A stretch of DNA of 20,501 nucleotides, from the NCBI GenBank assembly GCA_037132075.1, contig JBAXPV010000052.1, positions 1 through 20,501 of the forward strand, written 5' to 3'. Both the position numbers and the translations under genes were made by a program. Below the pieces are notes generated by a model, which was not told the DNA's origin, made no database searches, and saw only the letters and a list, made by a program, of their open reading frames with translations. The DNA is from JBAXPV01 sp037132075 (GTDB taxonomy: Bacteria > Bacteroidota > Bacteroidia > Bacteroidales > CAIXZF01). This document shows positions 8,000 to 16,500 of this stretch, one piece after another; position 1 is the stretch's first letter; the number at the start of each line of letters is the position of its first letter.

Positions 8000-8086
8000 G
8001 CACCTCATCCCCCAGCCCAAGGGGTTGCGGGATGAGGTGCAAAGACACAAATCCTTCATGAGAATGGGTCGGGGATGAGGTGTAAA
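8000..8086. repeat. Palindromic intergenic repeat with a third copy
   Basis: GCACCTCATCCC (8000-8011) and GGGATGAGGTGC (8029-8040) form a perfect 12-base-pair stem around a 17-base C-then-G-rich loop. A third arm, GGGATGAGGTGTAAA (8072-8086), repeats GGGATGAGGTGCAAA (8029-8043) with one change. It sits between two convergent genes (the aminopeptidase and lon) and may act as a bidirectional terminator, although no U-run follows. It looks like an interspersed repeat element. Confidence 0.7.
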
Positions 8087-8117
8087 TCTACGACAGTTTC
8101 GTAATCACTGCCCTTGA

Positions 8118-10544
8118 CTATTCCTTTTGAAGCGCCAGCGCAACTACTTCCGACATTTCTTTGACATAATGAAAAGTAAGCCCTTCAATATACTTGGGTT
8201 TGATTTCCAGGATATCTTTTTTGTTTTCTTCTGAGAGGATGATCTGGGTGATTTTTGCCCGCCTGGCAGCAAGGATTTTCTCCTTGATCCCTCCTACTGG
8301 CAATACCCTTCCTCTGAGTGTGATTTCGCCTGTCATCGCCATTCCCGGTATCACTTTTCTACGAGTATAAGCTGAGGCCAGTGCTGTAAACATGGTGATT
8401 CCTGCCGATGGGCCGTCCTTGGGTGTTGCTCCTTCTGGAACGTGAACATGGACATTGAATTTTTCAAAAACGCTTTCATCGAGGTCAAGCATAGAAGCAT
8501 GAGCCTTAAAATATTCATAGGCAAGGGTTGCCGATTCTTTCATCACATCACCGAGGTTACCGGTCATGGTCAACAGTCCTTTTCCCTTGCTGATACTGGC
8601 TTCTACGAAGAGGATCTCACCACCAACCGGTGTCCAGGCCAATCCTGTCACCACGCCGGCTTGTTCGTGTACAATTTGCTTTTCTTTTTGATAAGGCGAT
8701 GGTCCCAGGATTCGTTCCAGGTCTGCAGGACTAACCTTTTTGTTGTATTTCTCATGCTCCACGATAAACCTGGCGTTGCTACGGATGATCCGGGCAATGA
8801 TTTTCTCCAGGTTACGCACGCCTGATTCACGGGTATAATATTCAATGATGTTTTCCAGGATGTCATCACTGAATACCAGTTGTGATTTCTTAAGTCCGTG
8901 TTCCTTAAATTGTTTCGGGATCAGGTGACGTTTGGCAATTTCGATTTTCTCCTCAATCAGGTATCCGTTGATTTCGATGATCTCCATCCTGTCGAGCAGC
9001 GCCGGGTGAATCGTACTCAGCGTATTTGCCGTGGAGATGAACATAATCTTGGAAAGATCATAGTTTACCTCCAGGAAGTTGTCGTAAAAAGTGGAATTTT
9101 GTTCCGGGTCCAAGACTTCTAGTAAAGCTGCCGAGGGGTCTCCGTTGACATTCATGCCCAGCACTTTATCAAGTTCATCAAGAACAAATACGGGATTGGA
9201 GGATTTGGCTTTTCTCAGGCTCTGAATGATGCGGCCTGGCATCGCTCCAATGTATGTCTTGCGGTGTCCGCGGATCTCTGCTTCGTCACGCAAACCACCC
9301 AGCGACATCCTTACATAGTTTCTCCCAACAGCTTTGGCGATAGACTTTCCAAGGGAGGTCTTTCCAACGCCGGGAGGTCCAACCAGGCAAAGGATCGGGC
9401 TTTTGATGTCTTTCCTGAGTTTCAGAACAGCAAGGTATTCAATGATCCTTTCCTTGACTTTCTCTAGCCCGTAGTGATCTTCATCGAGCACTTCCTGGGC
9501 ATGTTTCATGTCGAAGTTGTCGGGTGTCGTCTCATCCCAGGGCAGTTCGACCAATACTTCCAGGTAATTTCCCTGAATAGAGTATTCCGCAGCCATCGGG
9601 TTCATCCGCTGTAACTTCTGCATCTCTTTGGTGAAGATCTCAGAGACTTCCTTTGACCATTTCTTGTTTTTGGATTTTTCTATCAACTCCAGCATATGCT
9701 GGTCATTCGGGTTTACGCCCAGCTCTTCCTGGATTGTCTTTAGCTGTTGACTAAGGAAATAGTCTCTTTGCTGTTTGTCGATGTCGACTTTAACTTTATC
9801 CTGGATTTGATTCTTAAGTTCCAGGATCTGAATATCTTTCGAAAGCTGGGTAAGGACTTGGCGTGCTCTGTCGACGATATCAACCAATTCCAGCAGTCGT
9901 TGTTTTTCTGCATTGGAAATGTTGAGGTTGGAGGCGACGAAATTCACCAGGAAAACAGAACTCTCAATATTTTTTATTGCAAAAACAGCATCTGAAGGGA
10001 TTTGAGGAGAAAGGTTAATGATCTGAACTGCTAAATCTTTGATTGAGCCGATAAGGGCTCCAAATTCCTTGTCCCGGGCTTTAGGCTTTTTGTTGTCATA
10101 GCCACTGACTTTTGCTTTAAAGTAAGGTTCATCCTGGAGGGGCTCCAGCATGGTAAAGGGTTTCTTACCCTGTATAATAGCGGTTGTGTTGCCGTCAGGC
10201 ATTTGTAGCAGACGTAAAATTGTGGCAACAGTTCCGATGGTATATAAGTCACTGAAATTAGGATCCTCGATAGTTCCATCTTGCTGAGCGACAACACCAA
10301 TAACTTTTGTCCCGCGATAGGCATCTTTGATTAGTTTGATGGATTTATCGCGTCCAACGGTAATTGGGATGACGACACCCGGGAAAAGCACTGTATTTCT
10401 CAGAGGCAGGATGGGTAGTACATCCGGAACCTTTTCTGCGTTCATCAAATCTTCGTCTTCTTGCGACAGTAATGGAATGAACTCAGTCTCACCATCTTCC
10501 ATCCCTGATAATTGATTGGGATTGCTCCCGAAAAAGATATCCAT
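8118..10544 (-). CDS. lon: ATP-dependent protease La
   Basis: Lon is a cytoplasmic homo-oligomeric AAA+ protease that degrades misfolded and regulatory proteins. The 808-residue product has the full LonA layout. The substrate-binding LON domain spans about 40-240 (opening with LPILPLRN), followed by a coiled-coil linker. The AAA+ module has Walker A GPPGVGKT (389-396), Walker B VFVLDE (452-457) and an arginine-finger block near LLDRM. The protease domain carries the catalytic dyad Ser713 in KDGPSAG and Lys756 in GGIKEKI, 43 residues apart as in E. coli Lon. The ATG at 10544 gives a short acidic N-terminal extension usual for Bacteroidetes Lon; a second Met at residue 15 is possible. It has its own upstream gap of 140 bases and no operon partner downstream. 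I saw no clear heat-shock operator. Confidence 0.97.
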   Translation of the reverse strand: MDIFFGSNPNQLSGMEDGETEFIPLLSQEDEDLMNAEKVPDVLPILPLRNTVLFPGVVIPITVGRDKSIKLIKDAYRGTKVIGVVAQQDGTIEDPNFSDLYTIGTVATILRLLQMPDGNTTAIIQGKKPFTMLEPLQDEPYFKAKVSGYDNKKPKARDKEFGALIGSIKDLAVQIINLSPQIPSDAVFAIKNIESSVFLVNFVASNLNISNAEKQRLLELVDIVDRARQVLTQLSKDIQILELKNQIQDKVKVDIDKQQRDYFLSQQLKTIQEELGVNPNDQHMLELIEKSKNKKWSKEVSEIFTKEMQKLQRMNPMAAEYSIQGNYLEVLVELPWDETTPDNFDMKHAQEVLDEDHYGLEKVKERIIEYLAVLKLRKDIKSPILCLVGPPGVGKTSLGKSIAKAVGRNYVRMSLGGLRDEAEIRGHRKTYIGAMPGRIIQSLRKAKSSNPVFVLDELDKVLGMNVNGDPSAALLEVLDPEQNSTFYDNFLEVNYDLSKIMFISTANTLSTIHPALLDRMEIIEINGYLIEEKIEIAKRHLIPKQFKEHGLKKSQLVFSDDILENIIEYYTRESGVRNLEKIIARIIRSNARFIVEHEKYNKKVSPADLERILGPSPYQKEKQIVHEQAGVVTGLAWTPVGGEILFVEASISKGKGLLTMTGNLGDVMKESATLAYEYFKAHASMLDLDESVFEKFNVHVHVPEGATPKDGPSAGITMFTALASAYTRRKVIPGMAMTGEITLRGRVLPVGGIKEKILAARRAKITQIILSEENKKDILEIKPKYIEGLTFHYVKEMSEVVALALQKE

Positions 10545-10563
10545 TAAAATTCCTTTCTGCCAC

Positions 10564-10621
10564 TATGGCATAAAAATAACATAAAAACTTGGGTATATGC
10601 TGGGTCAAGTACTATGCCATA
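10564..10621. repeat. Inverted repeat upstream of lon
   Basis: TATGGCATA (10564-10572) and TATGCCATA (10613-10621) are perfect 9-base inverted copies 40 bases apart, in the gap upstream of the lon start. A further near-copy, CTATGCAATA, follows at about 10630-10639. They could be operator half-sites or chance; no clear -7 box for lon was found here. Confidence 0.35.
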
Positions 10622-10664
10622 CTGCATCACTATGCAATAAAGGCATGCTAATGGAACAAAGATC

Positions 10665-10684
10665 TTCAGGCTTTGTTGCCTGAA
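10665..10684 (-). terminator. Hairpin directly after the GlmU-like gene
   Basis: On the minus strand TTCAGGC, a six-base loop and GCCTGAA form a 7-base-pair hairpin immediately after the TAA stop at 10685-10687. The downstream tract (GATCTTTGTTCC) is only weakly U-rich, so this is a poor intrinsic terminator. Confidence 0.35.
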
Positions 10685-11872
10685 TTATTTGTCTTTTCTG
10701 TAAGTAAAGGTGATGTTGAAGATTTCATGAAGGATTTCTTCCTCAATCCAGTTGAATTCTTTGTTGCGACGTTTGAAAACCTGTTTCACCACTTCAATGG
10801 CTTTATCATATTTATATGTTTTTACGCCGGAAGGGCCGCCCCAGGTGAATGAAGGAATAAATTGACGGGGAAATCCTGAGCCGTAGATATTGGCAAAAAC
10901 GCCAACCACAGTGCCTGTATTGAACATGGTATTGATTCCTGATTTTGAGTGATCCCCGAAGACCAGGCCGCAAAAACGCTGTTCTGTATTGACAAAAGAC
11001 TCATCAGGATAGAACCACATTTTTACTTCTGCATAAGTGTTTTTCAGGTTAGAACAGGAAGTTCCAGCGCCCATATTACACCACTCCCCTATGACGGAAT
11101 GTCCGATAAAGCCATCATGAGCTTTGTTCGAATATCCGAAAAATACACTTTGGCTGACTTCTCCGCCAATCTTACAAAAAGGACCGATGGTAACAGGGCC
11201 ATATATTTTTGCACCCATTTTGAGGGTAGAACCTTCCAGAATTGCAAAAGGTCCACGAATCATGGCCCCTTCCATTATTTCTGCATTCTTCCCGATGTAA
11301 ACAGGACCTTCACTGGCATTGATAATTGCAAACTCAACTTTCGCGCCTTCTTCCAAAAAGATATTCTCTGCGCCAATCACCCGGTTTGTTGCACTAAGGG
11401 CTTGTGATTTTCTGCCTTTGGTAATTCTTTTATAATCTTCAATGAGGAATTCTCCATTTCTAATAAAGATGTCCCAGGTGAAGCTAATTTTGCGGACAGG
11501 GAAATCGAGTTGTACCTCCACTGGAGTTGAGGAAGTTTTGCTTTGGGTATCAAGATCTTCATCAGGGATATATTCAGCAACCAGGAAATCCCCTTCAACG
11601 AGAACTTCCCCGGGTTTCAGATTTAGAACTTTTGCAGCAAGCTTTGCGTCCGGAATTACACAAGCGTTAATCAGGATATTCTGTGTTTTTCTAACTAAAG
11701 GGAATTTGGTGGAAAGATAAGACTCTGTGAGTGTAGAGGTGCTACACCCCAACATAGCCTCCCATTTTTCCCTGATTGTTTGAATTCCGATGCGTATATC
11801 AGCAACCGGTCGGGTAAATGTGAGGGGAAGAAGATCTTTTCGCTTGGAATCGTCAAAGAGGATGAAGTTCAT
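10685..11872 (-). CDS. GlmU-like sugar nucleotidyltransferase with left-handed beta-helix
   Basis: This 395-residue cytoplasmic protein resembles the alternative bacterial GlmU family (TIGR03991 as I recall it), thought to supply UDP-GlcNAc or a related nucleotide sugar for cell-wall and glycan synthesis. The N-terminal half (1-190) opens with NFILFDDSKR and carries LLPLTFTRPVADIR instead of the classic GxGTRM signature of GlmU. From about 195 to 350 the sequence shows hexapeptide repeats (for example IGKNAEIMEGAMIRGP and MGAKIYGPVTIGP), which form a left-handed beta-helix as in acyl- and nucleotidyltransferases. The middle segment includes GFIGHSVIGEWCNMGAG. It lies between lon and rpmE2 on the same strand but has a terminator upstream and its own -7 box, so it is probably transcribed alone. 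Whether it does both GlmU reactions cannot be judged from sequence. Confidence 0.85.
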   Translation of the reverse strand: MNFILFDDSKRKDLLPLTFTRPVADIRIGIQTIREKWEAMLGCSTSTLTESYLSTKFPLVRKTQNILINACVIPDAKLAAKVLNLKPGEVLVEGDFLVAEYIPDEDLDTQSKTSSTPVEVQLDFPVRKISFTWDIFIRNGEFLIEDYKRITKGRKSQALSATNRVIGAENIFLEEGAKVEFAIINASEGPVYIGKNAEIMEGAMIRGPFAILEGSTLKMGAKIYGPVTIGPFCKIGGEVSQSVFFGYSNKAHDGFIGHSVIGEWCNMGAGTSCSNLKNTYAEVKMWFYPDESFVNTEQRFCGLVFGDHSKSGINTMFNTGTVVGVFANIYGSGFPRQFIPSFTWGGPSGVKTYKYDKAIEVVKQVFKRRNKEFNWIEEEILHEIFNITFTYRKDK

Positions 11873-11932
11873 ATCATTGAAAACAAATAACTTATAAATA
11901 TCTACCTGTAAATTTTATACTCCATTAAAGTA

Positions 11933-11940
11933 CAAAATTA
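11933..11940 (-). promoter_or_regulatory. -7 box of the GlmU-like gene
   Basis: On the minus strand TAATTTTG matches TAnnTTTG exactly. It would give a transcript start near 11926 and a leader of about 54 bases. No TTTG is seen at the -33 distance, and the rpmE2 terminator lies just upstream. Confidence 0.45.
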
Positions 11941-11962
11941 TTTATAGCAATATGATTGTTTG

Positions 11963-11990
11963 AAAAAAAAAATCCCGGAAAACCGGGATT
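11963..11990 (-). terminator. Intrinsic terminator of rpmE2
   Basis: On the minus strand AATCCCGG, loop TTTT and CCGGGATT form a perfect 8-base-pair hairpin that runs straight into a run of T residues ending at 11963. It starts about 25 bases after the rpmE2 stop. This is the strongest terminator in the window; on the plus strand it is also followed by CTTTTT, so it may work both ways. Confidence 0.9.
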
Positions 11991-12015
11991 CTTTTTAAAC
12001 TGTAGAAAAACAAAA

Positions 12016-12288
12016 TTATTGTTGTCCTTCTCTCTTTTCAAAATGCTTTGAATAACGTGTTTTAAATTTATCAACGCGACCTGCCGTGTCAACAAGTTTA
12101 ATCTTACCTGTATAGAAGGGATGAGAGGTATTCGAAATTTCTAATTTGAATAAAGGATATTCCACACCATCATCCAGCGTGATCTTATCTCTGGTTTGCA
12201 CACAGGAGCGGGTTACGAAATGATCTTCGTTTGACATGTCTTTGAAAACGACTAAACGGTACTCTTTTGGATGAATATCAGCCTTCAT
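12016..12288 (-). CDS. rpmE2: 50S ribosomal protein L31 type B
   Basis: This 90-residue ribosomal protein bridges the large and small subunits. It has the type B pattern: opening MKADIHPKEYR, the central TLDDGVEYPLFKLEISNTSHPFYTG region, and a basic tail (KFKTRYSKHF). It lacks the CxxC zinc-binding pairs of type A L31, having a single Cys in RSCVQT. The start is an ATG at 12288, preceded by an excellent Bacteroidetes promoter and followed by a strong terminator, so it is a single-gene transcription unit. In many bacteria type B replaces a zinc-containing L31 under zinc limitation. In Bacteroidetes it is usually the standard form, and I saw no obvious Zur-type palindrome next to the promoter. 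Confidence 0.97.
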   Translation of the reverse strand: MKADIHPKEYRLVVFKDMSNEDHFVTRSCVQTRDKITLDDGVEYPLFKLEISNTSHPFYTGKIKLVDTAGRVDKFKTRYSKHFEKREGQQ

Positions 12289-12310
12289 TGTAAATCTATT
12301 TTTAGGGCTG

Positions 12311-12342
12311 CAAAATTATAAAAAAATCTTATAAAACACAAA
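12311..12342 (-). promoter_or_regulatory. Promoter of rpmE2
   Basis: On the minus strand a -33 box TTTG (12339-12342) and a -7 box TAATTTTG (12311-12318) are separated by 20 bases, a full match to the Bacteroidetes sigma-ABfr consensus. The expected transcript start is near 12304, about 16 bases before the ATG. Confidence 0.85.
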
Positions 12343-12357
12343 GCAGAAATAATTTTC

Positions 12358-13434
12358 TTACAAATTCAATAAAAATTCCATAACATCCACCCCGTCGGCA
12401 TAGTCAGAAAGGCCTGGTTGTTGGGACTTTCCGAAGGAAACAACCGCACAGGGCAAGGCTGCTTTACTTACCACACACTGAATGTCATTTACATGATCCT
12501 GAATGAGTTTTTGTATGTGATCTATTGACTCATATTCTTCGTAAAACACTACAGAAACGGGGCTTACAGCAAATCCTTCTGTTCGTTTAAAAAGCACCAA
12601 ACCGGCTTCGTAGAAGTCGTCTTTGTTGATCAGGTAGATTGATTTATAGTAGTCGTAATTGTTCCGGTATTTGTTGTGTTGGGCCAGTCCTTCATATTTG
12701 CCAAAATATTTAAAAATTCTACGCACATCAAAGTCTTTAGGCACAAAAACTTTGGTGACGGATCGGCAACCCATGCCAAAATACAGGAAAATGTCGTCTG
12801 TCAGGCCCTCAAGCTCATCATCGGTTTCATTTCCTGTGATGACAGCGATTCCATTCCTGTTCTTGCGTAAAATCCTGGGGACATCCCTGAAATAATATTC
12901 AAAATAGCGGAAAGAGTTGTTACTGCCAGTAGCGATAACAGCATCTTTATTTTCGATTCTGCCTTCAGTAAACACGATACGGTCGCCAAAAGCAGGTTCC
13001 AGGTCAATCAGGATATCAGCCAGGGCCGGAAGTAAAAACAAATCATTGGATGACAATTTCCCATTGAAGTTAAACCCTGCCATCAAAACACAAAGAAAGT
13101 CATGGAAGCCAACCATTGGGATGTTGCCTGCCATGATGACGTTGATCGTCCGTGAGTAACTATCCGAAGAATCGATCTTATAATGATCTGTCCAGGCATG
13201 GAGCGCATCTTTATCCAGCATTTTAGCCAGGGCGAGGAATGAATATAATTGATTTTCAGGGGTGAACCAGGGGTTATAAATGGCTGCTTTAGCAACGACT
13301 TCGTCAAACTTTTCCAGTGATGACAAGGGAAAATCAGTTGGGATTACATTCTTTGATTTAAAGGAATGATAGGTGTACAGGAAACTGCCGAGGCGGGCAA
13401 AGGCCTGGATCCGTAAATTAAGGCTTGGATTCAT
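12358..13434 (-). CDS. LuxC-family acyl-CoA/acyl-protein reductase
   Basis: This 358-residue protein resembles the LuxC fatty acyl reductase family (PF05893), relatives of aldehyde dehydrogenases that reduce an activated acyl group to an aldehyde with NADPH. Visible landmarks are the nucleotide-fold strand INVIMAGNIPMVGFHDFL (about 97-114), the GSNNSFRYFEYYF block (170-182), a GNET turn, and GMGCRSVTKVFVP with Cys223 as the probable acyl-thioester cysteine. It is shorter than luminous-bacteria LuxC (about 480). The ATG at 13434 is chosen; an in-frame TTG at 13455 falls inside the predicted -7 box. No luxA, B, D or E homologue is present, so bioluminescence is not implied. The gene stands 69 bases upstream of rpmE2, which has its own promoter. 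Its physiological substrate is unknown. Confidence 0.82.
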   Translation of the reverse strand: MNPSLNLRIQAFARLGSFLYTYHSFKSKNVIPTDFPLSSLEKFDEVVAKAAIYNPWFTPENQLYSFLALAKMLDKDALHAWTDHYKIDSSDSYSRTINVIMAGNIPMVGFHDFLCVLMAGFNFNGKLSSNDLFLLPALADILIDLEPAFGDRIVFTEGRIENKDAVIATGSNNSFRYFEYYFRDVPRILRKNRNGIAVITGNETDDELEGLTDDIFLYFGMGCRSVTKVFVPKDFDVRRIFKYFGKYEGLAQHNKYRNNYDYYKSIYLINKDDFYEAGLVLFKRTEGFAVSPVSVVFYEEYESIDHIQKLIQDHVNDIQCVVSKAALPCAVVSFGKSQQPGLSDYADGVDVMEFLLNL

Positions 13435-13452
13435 TTTATTTTTTTCTGGCAA

Positions 13453-13460
13453 CAAAAGTA
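13453..13460 (-). promoter_or_regulatory. -7 box of the acyl-CoA reductase gene
   Basis: On the minus strand TACTTTTG matches TAnnTTTG exactly. It predicts a transcript start near 13446, about 12 bases before the ATG at 13434, and rules against the upstream TTG start at 13455. No convincing -33 box is seen. Confidence 0.5.
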
Positions 13461-13512
13461 GAAAATATAGAGGGATTATCTGTTTCCGATAGATTTGCTG
13501 TCTTATTGTGAG

Positions 13513-13520
13513 TATCTTTA
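13513..13520 (+). promoter_or_regulatory. Possible -7 box of the modular surface protein gene
   Basis: TATCTTTA has one mismatch to TAnnTTTG. It would start the transcript near 13527 and favour translation from the ATG at 13558, with a leader of about 31 bases, over the ATG at 13534. A TTTG at 13494-13497 is only 15 bases upstream, which is too close for a standard -33 box. Confidence 0.3.
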
Positions 13521-13557
13521 TAAGTCATATTGTATGAACAACCTAAACAATCGCGGT

Positions 13558-16500
13558 ATGAAAATGAAGCTGTTTTTTATCACATTAGCGGTATTGCTGT
13601 TTATTGATAAACCCATACATGCGCAGGGTATTGTCCTGACTGAGATTATGTATGCGAGTCCTGCCGCCGGAGGAGGTAATGATACGCTTGAATTTTTAGA
13701 GTTTTATAACAATACAGATTCAGGAATCAACATGACAGGATATACCATTTCGTCAGCTGTAACCCACACCTTTGCCCCTCTGATTTTACCATCCGGAGGA
13801 TATATCGTTGTGGCAAAGAAAGCTTCTACAGCTGAGAATTTCTATGGTATCAGCAATGTAGTGGAATGGTCTGCCGGTGACCTCCCAAACAATAACAGTG
13901 GGTACATCCGTCTGAGAGACAACTTTGGCGTTTTGCTTGATTCCGTTAAATATGCGTGGAATGCTCCATGGCCGGCAGGATCTTCGGTAACAGGATCTAC
14001 CTTAATGCTTTGCAATCCGAATCTCGACAACAGCTTCGGAGCCAATTGGGTGATTTCAACGCCACTGAATGCAAATTCATATGGGCTTATCAACAACAAA
14101 TATGTTTTTGGAACCCCAGGTCAGGCCTGTATTTCAAATCCCCCCTATTTCCCTTCCTGGGCAAGCATTCCTTTTTACGAGAACTTCGACAGTAGCTGGC
14201 TCACAAAAAACTGGATGCATGACGTGCCTGACCATCATTGGTTAAATACTCCTGAAAAAGGCAATAGGTCCTGGCGGCGGAATGATGACGGCATCAGTGC
14301 AAGCTGGAATAATCCTTCCTCCGGAGCATATGCGATACCAGGTGCACTTGGAAGCATGCATTCAGCAAGGTTTCCTTCAAGTATTATCGTCCCAGGGAAT
14401 CATGGGGTATTAGACCTCTACCTCGATTGTAATGTTTCCGGAATAAAACGACTAAAGTTCTGGTATAATAATTCGGATGGACCGGATAGTCTTTCGATAT
14501 TTATGTCAGCAGATAGTGGGCTGACTTTCAGTTTATTAAAAAGCTTTTATTCAACAAGCACACAAAATTGGGAAATAAAGCAAATTGATCTCGGCATCCT
14601 TATGTCGCCTCATGTTATAATAAGATTTCAGGCAAATTCCGCAGAGCAGGGCTTGTTTAATATCAGTAATATTGGCATAGATGAAGTTAGCGTTAGCCTG
14701 GTGCAGGAAAATGATGCAGGGATTCTTGCAATTACACAGCCTATGCATGCTACATCCTTAGTAACTGATACTATAAAAGTCACGCTAAAGAATTACAGTT
14801 CGAATCCACTCAATTCGGTGGATATCAATTGGACAATGAATGGTATCTTTCAGACTCCTCTTCATTGGACCGGTCTCATCCCACCCATGAGCCAGCTAAA
14901 TGACCTTTTGGTGGGATTTTATACTTTTCCTCCGAATCAAAAATACGAGATTAGGGTCTGGACTGCCCAACCCAATAACACATCCGATCCGGATGTTAAC
15001 AACGATACTTCAGTCAAGCTTGTTTTTTATCAGAAATATGCCTTGCTGCCTTTTATTGAACATTTCGACAGTAGTTGGGTTGACCGGTTTTCTGTTCATG
15101 ACAGTCCTGATGAGTATTGGAATAACGTAAATCCTTATGGCAATACCTCATGGCGGCAGGCAAATGACGGGGCCTCAGCTGGCTGGATAAACGCCTCAGC
15201 GGGCGCTTATACGCCATTGGGTGCTAAAAACACCATTCAATCTGCAAGATTTCATTCTGCAGGAAACCAAAGTGACGCCCAGGGTATTTTAGATCTATTT
15301 CTTAACTTTAGTCTTCCCGGAATTAAGGAATTGAGGTTTTATCAACGTAACAATGATGGATCAGATAGTCTTGATATTTTGATATCCACCAATGGTGGTA
15401 AAAGTTTCCAATTTCTAAAGACCTTTCATTTTGTTAGTACCTGGACCCAAAGAGTTGTCTTACTGGGAAATAGCCTGTCGAAAAAAGTCGTACTTCGTTT
15501 TAGAGCTACTACGGATTACAATGCCACAACTGATATTGGTCTTGATGAAGTTTCTGTGAATCTGATCCAAGCCGATGCTGGTATTCCACTGGTTGTAAGT
15601 CCTGTTGACGGATGTGCACTTACTTCCACCGAGACCGTGAGTGTTTTTATAAAGAATTACTGTAATAAGGCTTTGGATACTGTACCTGTGTTTTATAGAA
15701 TTGACGGGGTTTTGGTCAGTGATACGATGGCTATTCCTCTACTACCCGGGGATTCTGTACTTTTCAGCTTTAATCAGACGGCTGATTTATCTGCTTTGGG
15801 GCCGCATAATTGTAAATTTTACAGCGGGGCCCCGGCTGATGCGGAATCATTGAATGATAGTCTTTCTCTTATCATTTATCAAAAGCCTGTGATAAGCTCG
15901 TTTCCCTATTTACAGGATTTTGAGTCGGGCGGATATACAGGGTGGAACAGTGCCTTTATTAGTGGTATGGATGAATGGGTACTGGGGACACCCAACAAGC
16001 CACCCATGATGGATTCAGCTCATTCCGTTGTCAATGCCTGGGTCACCGGACTCGACACCTATTACCATAAAAACACCAATAGCTATGTATCTTCACCTTG
16101 TTTTGATTTTAGCAATTTAAATGATCCGGGGATTTCCGTGTGGTTAAATTTCATTACCACTTCCTGGGCTGCCATGGCCCTGGAGGCTTCCATTAATGAA
16201 GGCCCCTGGGTCAAAGTTGGCGACACTTCATTGTATAACAACAAAGGAAATCATAATTCGCCCATAGATCCCCCGAACTGGTCAGGTGTTTCAAATGGAT
16301 GGAAGCATTATTTCGCAAACCTGCCGTCATTGGCACACCAAAGCAATGTTGCCTTCAGGTTCAGGTTTCAGTCTGGTGATTTTTTAGGTGGTGTTGAAGG
16401 ATTTGCCATTGATGATGTAATTATCGGGGATTCGTTGACAATGAATATCAATCAGTTGGCAGAAGAATCACTTTTTATCATTTATCCTAATCCCGCTCAT

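Noticed and set aside
8000..8086. Short CRISPR array
   Set aside because: Only three arms, one of them inverted, with unequal spacing and no cas genes nearby.
12358..13434. Evidence for a bioluminescence operon
   Set aside because: No luxA, luxB, luxD or luxE homologue accompanies the LuxC-like gene.
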